Below are positions 34,330 to 39,103 of a stretch of DNA of 39,103 nucleotides, piece by piece (the stretch's first letter is position 1; each line of letters starts with the position of its first letter). The position numbers were made by a program, and so were the translations under genes. Origin of the DNA: Polyangiaceae bacterium (GTDB lineage: Bacteria; Myxococcota_A; Polyangia; Polyangiales; Polyangiaceae); the NCBI GenBank assembly GCA_025937785.1, contig JAICQQ010000059.1, positions 1 to 39,103 of the forward strand, written 5' to 3'. The notes under the pieces were generated by a model. The model did no database searches, was not told the origin of the DNA, and worked only from the letters and a program-made list of their open reading frames with translations.

Positions 34330-35116
34330 CGCGCTTACTCCGTGCTTGCTTCAGGCTGGCCGAAAGCAGCTGACCCAGCCCATCGCCTGTTTCGCGTTTG
34401 CGCTTGGGCTTGCCCAACTTGGCGACCTTCCCGCGCGCTTTCTGTTCCACGAACTCGACGAGTCGTGCCTGATAGGCGTCCTCGAACTCCTCGGGATCGA
34501 AGTCATCGGACAGCATTTCTACGAGTTTTCCGGCCATCTCGAGCTCTTTCTTGTCGAGCTGTCTGCCCGTCGGGTGCGGCAGCGCGTTGGCGTCGATCAC
34601 CTCTCCCGCGTGGCGCAACGCATGCAGCATCAGGTACCCTTGCTCGGCGCGCAGCACCCCGAAGTACTCCCGCTTGCGCATCACCCACTCGACCAGTACC
34701 TCCAGGCGGGCTTCGTGCAGGGCTTCGACCAGCACGAAGTACTGCTCCGCCACGGCCTGGCCGCCGTCGGGGCCGAGATAGTACGGACGCACGTACCACT
34801 GATGGTTGACGGTCCCTGCGGGAAGAACGCGCAGGGTCTCGATGGCGCGCGATCCGGCGGGTTCGAGCGCCGCCCGATCCTGGTCGGTGAGCACGACGAA
34901 GTTCTCCGCTTTCGCCAGGAATGCCCGTTGGTACTGTTCGGGGGGTACGACCTCGCCCGTATCCGGATGGACCAAACGCTGTTTGACGGGTACACCGTCT
35001 TCACCGTGCAGCAGGCGAAAGTGAACGCCCGTGCCCTCGACCGCCGCATAGAACTTCAGGGGCAAGGTCAACTGCCCGAGCTCCAGGCTGGCCCGAAACA
35101 TGGCGCGCGCGGTCAT
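34322..35116 (-). CDS. ku: Ku protein, second copy (first in the operon)
   Basis: 264 residues. The ring-domain signatures of bacterial Ku are present: FRASLELGQLTLPLKFYAAV, VHFRLLHGEDGVPVKQRLVH, PPEQYQRAFL, PYYLGPDGGQAVAEQYFVLV, RKREYFGVLRAEQGYLMLH and, in the bridge, DKKELEMAGKLVEMLSDDFD. A basic C-terminus (KLGKPKRKRETGDG) follows. It lacks the long tail of the other Ku. A pair of different Ku proteins could form a heterodimer. The start is ATG 35116 or ATG 35101; the first overlaps the stop of a small upstream frame. It is the first gene of a ku-ku unit. Confidence 0.95.
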   Translation of the reverse strand: MTARAMFRASLELGQLTLPLKFYAAVEGTGVHFRLLHGEDGVPVKQRLVHPDTGEVVPPEQYQRAFLAKAENFVVLTDQDRAALEPAGSRAIETLRVLPAGTVNHQWYVRPYYLGPDGGQAVAEQYFVLVEALHEARLEVLVEWVMRKREYFGVLRAEQGYLMLHALRHAGEVIDANALPHPTGRQLDKKELEMAGKLVEMLSDDFDPEEFEDAYQARLVEFVEQKARGKVAKLGKPKRKRETGDGLGQLLSASLKQARSKRVA

Positions 35117-35259
35117 CCACGACCCTCACGACCCTCACGACCCTCACGACCCTCATGACCCTCATGACCCTCATGACCCTCATGACCCTCACGACCCTCA
35201 CGACCCTCACGGGCCGAAGAGGCTGCGCGCACATTCAGGGCAAGACATGCGAGATTCAT
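35113..35259 (-). CDS. Possible small Gly-X-Y ORF coupled to ku
   Basis: 48 codons from ATG 35259: MNLACLALNVRAASSA followed by three Arg-Glu-Gly, four His-Glu-Gly and three more Arg-Glu-Gly triplets. Its TGA overlaps the ku ATG as ATGA, as in translationally coupled pairs, and the 9-bp repeat keeps this frame open while placing TGA in the ku frame. There is no clear ribosome site, and the triplet run may simply be the DNA repeat read through. The frame can be extended upstream to 35514. It is listed because of the exact overlap; it could be non-coding. Confidence 0.25.
   Translation of the reverse strand: MNLACLALNVRAASSAREGREGREGHEGHEGHEGHEGREGREGREGRG
35118..35212. repeat. 9-bp tandem repeat CACGACCCT/CATGACCCT, ten units
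   Basis: Four CACGACCCT, four CATGACCCT and two CACGACCCT units in perfect phase, then a partial unit, ending two bases from the ku start codon. It occupies the place of the ku leader and ribosome site, so copy number could affect ku expression. Confidence 0.9.
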
Positions 35260-35542
35260 GTAAGAGCCGTATGCATGGGGCGCGCCAGGGGCGTTAGCGC
35301 TCGAGATGCCCAGCGCGCATCGCAAACGACCGGTTGCGAGCCCGTGTCGTGCTGACACTTCGAGGCAGATTTGCAGCGCCTGCACAGCGTCCAGGCCCCC
35401 GGGGCGTCTGGCATAGCGCCAGGCATCGGGGGCGTCTGGCATAGCACCAGGCACCGGGGGCGTCTGGCATAGCGCCAGGCCCCCGGGGGGCGCCTGCACC
35501 CGACACCTGGGCACCCGGCTTTCGAGACCCTATGTAATCAGC
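35213..35542. other. Intergenic region upstream of ku and the hydrolase gene
   Basis: The divergent region between ku and the alpha/beta hydrolase gene. Besides the 9-bp array it holds three 28-bp direct repeats (35401-35484). The stretch 35220-35270 is less GC-rich and could carry the ku promoter. No RNA gene was recognised. Confidence 0.45.
35401..35484. repeat. Three 28-bp direct repeats with internal hairpin
   Basis: Units at 35401, 35428 and 35456 share GGGGGCGTCTGGCATAGC followed by RCCAGGC. Within each, CTGGC and GCCAG (ACCAG in unit 2) can pair around ATAGC. The units are contiguous, without spacers, so this is not a CRISPR. Confidence 0.8.
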
Positions 35543-36736
35543 GTGCTGGGTATCTTCGAGCACTGTCGCCCGTCGGTAAGCGGAGTCGTGTCGTTAGCGG
35601 TCTGGTGGGGGGCTTGGGCCATGATCGCGTGTGCATCGCATGCCGATCGCCATATTTCTACGCCGCCCGAGCGCTCTTCTTCCGACGTGACGCCGGGCGA
35701 CGTCGCGCCCAACGTCTCCGCACCGGACGCCCGGGTCTCGTCGCCGCGTGCCCTCTGGGCTCCTCAGCCGTCGACGCGCGGCGATGCCGATACGGAGTTC
35801 GTCGAGGTCACTTACCCTTTTCCTGTTCGGTATCGCTCGTTCCACGCGCAAGGGCTGCCGCTGCGCATGGCGTACATGGACGTGGCCCCGCCGACAGCGG
35901 CACTTGCAACCGTCGTCCTGCTGCATGGCAAGAACTTCTCGGGAGCCTACTGGGAGGCGACGGCGGGCGCGCTGGTAGGGGCCGGCTTTCGCGTGGTGAT
36001 GCCCGACCAGGTCGGCTTCGGAAAGTCGAGTAAACCGACAGCGTATCAATACAGCTTTCAGGCCCTGGCAACTCACACGCGCGAGCTACTCGACGAGCTC
36101 GGTGTGGAGAGCGCGCACGTGGTCGGACATTCCATGGGCGGCATGCTCGCCGTGCGCTATGCGCTGATGTTTCCGAAGCAGAGTCGATCGCTTGTGCTGG
36201 TGAATCCCATCGGCCTCGAGGATTACGGGCAGCAGCTGCCTTACCCGAGCATCGACGCCTGGACGGCGGACGAGCGAGGCAAAGACCTCGATGCTGTGCG
36301 CGAGTACATGAAGCAGAACTACTTCGCGGGCGAGTGGAAACCCGAGTACGAGCCCTTGTTGGCGATTCAGCGGGCTTCGCTGGCGTCGCCCGCTTGGCCG
36401 GAGCTCGCGCTCGTGTCCGCCAAGCTGTACGACATGATCCTGACCCAGCCGGTAGTCGGAGAGTTTCATCGGCTGCAAGTACCCACGCTCCTGATCATCG
36501 GACAACGCGACCGGACAGCGGTCGGTAAGGCTTGGGCTGCGCCGGACGTGCGCGAGACGCTGGGCGACTACCCACGCCTCGGACGCGAGGCCGCGCGAGC
36601 GATCCCGAAGGCGAAACTCGTCGAGCTGCCCAAGCTCGGTCACCTGCCGCAATTCGAAGCGCCCAGCGTCGCGCATGCCGCCCTGCTCGACTTTCTTTGC
36701 CAAGCGGGCCCATGTCGGCAGGCCGAGAGCCGGTAG
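35543..36736 (+). CDS. Alpha/beta hydrolase, probable lipoprotein
   Basis: 397 residues. The N-terminal hydrophobic stretch VVSLAVWWGAWAMIAC (Cys30) is a likely lipobox, followed by a Ser/Pro/Asp linker to about 85. The hydrolase domain has VVLLHGKNFSGAYWEA (oxyanion HG), VVMPDQVGFGKSSKP, the nucleophile elbow VVGHSMGGMLAVRYAL (Ser197), LLIIGQRDRTA (acid) and LPKLGHLPQFEAP (His). It is an esterase- or haloalkane-type serine hydrolase; the substrate is unknown. The start is GTG 35543, but the in-frame GTG at 35588 begins nearer the signal peptide and may be the true start. It converges on the MarR gene. Confidence 0.9.
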   Translation: MLGIFEHCRPSVSGVVSLAVWWGAWAMIACASHADRHISTPPERSSSDVTPGDVAPNVSAPDARVSSPRALWAPQPSTRGDADTEFVEVTYPFPVRYRSFHAQGLPLRMAYMDVAPPTAALATVVLLHGKNFSGAYWEATAGALVGAGFRVVMPDQVGFGKSSKPTAYQYSFQALATHTRELLDELGVESAHVVGHSMGGMLAVRYALMFPKQSRSLVLVNPIGLEDYGQQLPYPSIDAWTADERGKDLDAVREYMKQNYFAGEWKPEYEPLLAIQRASLASPAWPELALVSAKLYDMILTQPVVGEFHRLQVPTLLIIGQRDRTAVGKAWAAPDVRETLGDYPRLGREAARAIPKAKLVELPKLGHLPQFEAPSVAHAALLDFLCQAGPCRQAESR

Positions 36737-36756
36737 CGAAGCTGCGCGCTCGCCCC

Positions 36757-37191
36757 TCATTCTTGCAAGTTATCGAGCATACGGTTCGCCAGGCGCACGA
36801 ATTGAGCGAGCTCGTCCGGGGCAAGGCCGGCTGCCATGCGTGCACCCGCCTGGGTTTCGAGCTCGTGCAGGCGGCGCAGCATCCGCTTGCCTGCCGCGGT
36901 GGGGGTGATCACGCTGCTCCGTCCATCGCTGGGATGGGAGCGTTTCTCGATGAGTCCCGCGCGCTCCAGATCGTTCAACGCGCGAGTGATCTGTGCCTTG
37001 TCGAGCAGAGTGCGGCCGACGATCGCCTGCGCGGTGCAATCCGGGAGGGCGCCCACGCTCTTCAGGGTTCGGACCTGCGATACGCCGAGCGCGATCTTGC
37101 TATGGGCATGCGCCTCCAGCAGCGCCCGCCGGTAAGTGTGGAACAGGCGATACAACGTGTCCCCGATTCTAGCGTCGGTCATTTCGGACAT
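36757..37191 (-). CDS. MarR-family regulator of the MFS exporter
   Basis: 144 residues from ATG 37191. Winged helix: GVSQVRTLKSVGALPDCTAQ, then LLDKAQITRALNDLERAGLI as recognition helix and KRSHPSDGRSSVITPTAAGK as the wing. It overlaps the 3' end of the MFS gene by 13 bases on the same strand, so it is the second gene of the exporter operon and probably represses it at the two operators at 38618-38664. Upstream extensions of the frame lie within the MFS gene and look like shadow sequence. Confidence 0.92.
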   Translation of the reverse strand: MSEMTDARIGDTLYRLFHTYRRALLEAHAHSKIALGVSQVRTLKSVGALPDCTAQAIVGRTLLDKAQITRALNDLERAGLIEKRSHPSDGRSSVITPTAAGKRMLRRLHELETQAGARMAAGLAPDELAQFVRLANRMLDNLQE

Positions 37192-38618
37192 CGTGACAGC
37201 CTGCTCGCGAGGGGGGGGAGGGTTCGCCCGTGGTCTTGTTCGCCACCGGGCGCGGTGCGCCACTGGATACCCCGCACGGCGCAAACCGCTGCAGCCAAGA
37301 TCGCGAAGCATGCGGCGGTCCAGAGTGCGGGTCGCACCTCGAAGCGAACACTGCTGCCGACGAGGAGGGCGGCCAAGGCCGCACCCAGCGACTGGCCGAG
37401 CTGGCGCGCGGTCGACTGCAGTCCACTCGCCGCGCCGCTGCGCTCGCGCGGCGCCGTCGTCAGGAGCGCGTGATTGTTGGGCGATTGAAACATGCCAAAG
37501 CCCGCGCCGGTGAGGAGCAGCGCCCCGAGCATGGGTACAGGGCCGCTCCTGGCCGGAACGGCTGCGGTCAGGATCAATCCGGTGCCGAAGACCGTCATGC
37601 CGAGAGTCGTCAGTGGTCGGGCGGAGGTGCGGTCCACCAAGCGGCCGGCGAGGGGTGCCGCCAGACCCGTAGCCAGTGGCCATGCCGTCAGCATCAGACC
37701 CGTCTGGACGGCGCTATAGCCGAGGGTGTCGTGGAAGTAGAAAGGCAGCGAGACGGCAGCTACGAACTGCCCGGTAAAGGCCAGCACCGAAGCCAGCAGC
37801 GCCAGCGCAAACGGCGGCCGTCGCAGCAAGTCGATTGGCAGCAGCGGCGAGAGGCGTGGCGATTGGCGCAGCACCAACAGCACGGCGCTGGTGATGGCCA
37901 CCGCTAGTTGGACGGCGACGAGCGCAGGCGCGCTGCCGGAGCTGACACCGTCGAGGGCTGAGATGAGGCAGCCGAAAGCGAGGACATTGAGCAGCGCGCT
38001 GACGGCGTCGAAGCGCGCGCCGTTGCGCTCGGTGTGGGGCAGACTCGCGATGCCAAGCGCTAGCGCCAGCACCGACACGGGCACGTTTACCAGAAACAGC
38101 CAATGCCAAGAGCCCATCGAAAGGATGCCTGCGGCGATAGTGGGGCCCGCCGCCGCGGCCACTGCAACGGTCATCGCCACCCAGCTGATGCCCCATCCTA
38201 GGCGATCGCGCGGCATGATATGGCGCACGACAGCGCTGTTGATGCTCATGATCGCGGCAGCCCCGAGCCCCTGAACGACGCGTGCCAGGACTAGTACCTC
38301 GAGCGAGCGCGCCTCGGCACACAAAAGCGAAGCGCCGGCGAACAGCACGACACCGCTCAGGTAGACCTTGCGGAACCCGACGGCTTCCGCCAATGCGGCG
38401 AGCGGTAGCAGCGCGGCTACGACCGCGATCTGGTAGGCGGTCACCACCCCGATCGCGTGTGCCGGGCTGACGGCGAGATCTGCGGCGAGCGACGGCAGGG
38501 CAACGTTGACGATGGAGCCGTCGAGCACGGCCATCGTGACCGTCAGCATCACCGCCAAGAACGCGAAGGCTCTCTGAGGTTGGGGCAGTCCGTCGGGATG
38601 AACCTTTGGGGACGACAT
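37179..38618 (-). CDS. MFS drug exporter, DHA2 (14-helix) family
   Basis: 479 residues. About 14 hydrophobic helices. MAVLDGSIVNVALPSLAADL is the first-helix signature of the DHA2/EmrB-QacA group, and VLVLARVVQGLGAAAIMSIN with GWGISWVAMTVAVAAAAGP carries the antiporter motif region. A proton-driven exporter of toxic or hydrophobic compounds in the inner membrane is inferred. The ATG at 38618 lies within the first of two operator-like palindromes and has no ribosome site, so the mRNA is probably almost leaderless. It is cotranscribed with the MarR gene that overlaps its end. Confidence 0.93.
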   Translation of the reverse strand: MSSPKVHPDGLPQPQRAFAFLAVMLTVTMAVLDGSIVNVALPSLAADLAVSPAHAIGVVTAYQIAVVAALLPLAALAEAVGFRKVYLSGVVLFAGASLLCAEARSLEVLVLARVVQGLGAAAIMSINSAVVRHIMPRDRLGWGISWVAMTVAVAAAAGPTIAAGILSMGSWHWLFLVNVPVSVLALALGIASLPHTERNGARFDAVSALLNVLAFGCLISALDGVSSGSAPALVAVQLAVAITSAVLLVLRQSPRLSPLLPIDLLRRPPFALALLASVLAFTGQFVAAVSLPFYFHDTLGYSAVQTGLMLTAWPLATGLAAPLAGRLVDRTSARPLTTLGMTVFGTGLILTAAVPARSGPVPMLGALLLTGAGFGMFQSPNNHALLTTAPRERSGAASGLQSTARQLGQSLGAALAALLVGSSVRFEVRPALWTAACFAILAAAVCAVRGIQWRTAPGGEQDHGRTLPPLASRLSRCPK

Positions 38619-38664
38619 AGTTGACAAGATCAACTATGTTGTCGTTAGTTGATAACGTCAACTA
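38618..38664 (-). promoter_or_regulatory. Promoter with two 19-bp MarR operators
   Basis: Two perfect copies of TAGTTGA-N5-TCAACTA, at 38618-38636 and 38646-38664, with centres 28 bases apart. On the minus strand TTGACG (38656-38661), a 17-base spacer and CATAGT (38633-38638) make a good -35/-10 pair, so one operator covers the -35 and the other the -10, start point and start codon. This is the expected layout for repression by the MarR protein encoded in the same operon. The AT-rich segment contrasts with the GC-rich flanks. Confidence 0.85.
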
Positions 38665-39103
38665 GCTGCGTTCGCGGGCAGTTCACTGGCCCCTTACCCG
38701 CTCCAGTCGCGGCGGAACATGGCTGGGATCGCGCGCCCGGTTTGGCAATGAAACCACAGTGGGTCGCTACGTTGAGTCACCCGCAGTGGGTCGGAGGGCG
38801 CCCAGTTTTGGGGAACGCGACGACCCACGTTGGGTCGCCCACGTTGGGTCGCCCACGCTGGGTCGCCCACGCTTGGGAGCCGCGGTGGGGTCGGAGGGGT
38901 GCCCAGTTTCAGGAACGTGCGATGACCCACATTGGGTCGCCACGCTGGGAGCGGCGGTGGGTCAGAGAGCGCCCAGTTTGAGGGAACGTTCGAACGACCC
39001 ACGTTGGGTCGCCCACGCTTGGGAGCCGCGGTGGGGTCGGAGGGGTGCCCAGTTTCAGGAACGTGCGATGACCCACATTGGGTCGCCACGCTGGGAGCGG
39101 CGG
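38665..39103. other. Non-coding end of window, mostly palindromic repeats
   Basis: No believable gene. The first 85 bases are unremarkable. From about 38765 the sequence is built from GACCCA-N3-TGGGTC palindromes and GCCCAGTTT segments. A 131-codon reverse frame across it is Pro/Arg/Trp/Asn-rich repeat read-through (RPNVGR, WATQRGRPNVGR) and not a gene. The array continues past the window edge. Confidence 0.6.
38765..39103. repeat. Palindromic repeat array with 146-bp higher-order unit
   Basis: The short unit is ACCCACGTTGGGTCGCC or variants (GACCCACGTTGGGTC is a perfect 6-3-6 inverted repeat; ATTGGGTC and CTGGGTC variants occur). A 97-bp block is identical at 38861-38957 and 39007-39103, which is a period of 146. 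Each block carries GGGAGCCGCGG, GGGGTGCCCAGTTTCAGG and GATGACCCACATTGGGTC. The second block ends exactly at the window edge, so the full size is unknown. Confidence 0.85.

Noticed and set aside
35401..35484. Possible CRISPR
   Set aside because: Only three contiguous 28-bp units with no spacers and no cas genes.
38694..39089. 131-codon reverse frame in the right-edge repeats
   Set aside because: Composed of repeat read-through (RPNVGR, PSNWALSDP units) with no ribosome site and no conserved domain feel.

Overview
The window is high-GC DNA with long bacterial genes, many secreted lipoproteins, a Hanks-type Ser/Thr kinase, PP2C phosphatases, a SpoIIE-type fusion and Gly/Ser-rich and Cys-rich surface proteins. 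This gene content and style suggest a myxobacterium (Myxococcota, probably Polyangiales). That assignment is inferred, because no rRNA or other decisive marker is present. I saw no tRNA, rRNA, CRISPR array or intact transposon.

Layout. 1-3300: the N-terminal part of a probable HNH-nuclease-type protein running off the left edge, a four-helix-bundle gene with a 16-bp perfect hairpin upstream, 1.2 kb of mosaic repeat arrays, and a secreted alpha/beta-hydrolase-like protein. 3300-5616: an 18-bp tandem repeat, then nadE. 5601-9902 (minus): a kinase, PEGA protein and Cys-rich lipoprotein operon with overlapping genes. 10082-14365: an L,D-transpeptidase, divergent from a LacI-type sensor/GAF-like/PP2C fusion. 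14420-19393: uvrA preceded by a diheme cytochrome c lipoprotein, divergent from mutH, which converges on an extensin-like lipoprotein. 19457-21510: PP2C phosphatase coupled to truD. 21603-24707: marR-leuC-leuD-thioredoxin operon with a palindrome ahead of marR. 24823-27235: a coiled-coil membrane protein, an SLT lysozyme-like protein, an SDR oxidoreductase and a small membrane protein. 27542-33058: two paralogous envelope beta-proteins, divergent from a 790-aa lipoprotein. 33079-35116: two tandem Ku genes, one with a collagen-like tail. 35543-38618: an alpha/beta hydrolase, then an MFS exporter and MarR pair with a double operator over the promoter. 38765-39103: a palindromic repeat array running off the right edge.

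DNA maintenance genes are frequent here: uvrA, mutH, two ku genes and a probable nuclease. The most unusual non-coding features are the repeat arrays at both ends, a dispersed hairpin seen twice with a compensatory base change, and short in-phase tandem repeats that give Gly-X-Y triplets next to or inside genes. All functional statements come from reading motifs by eye. No database search was run.
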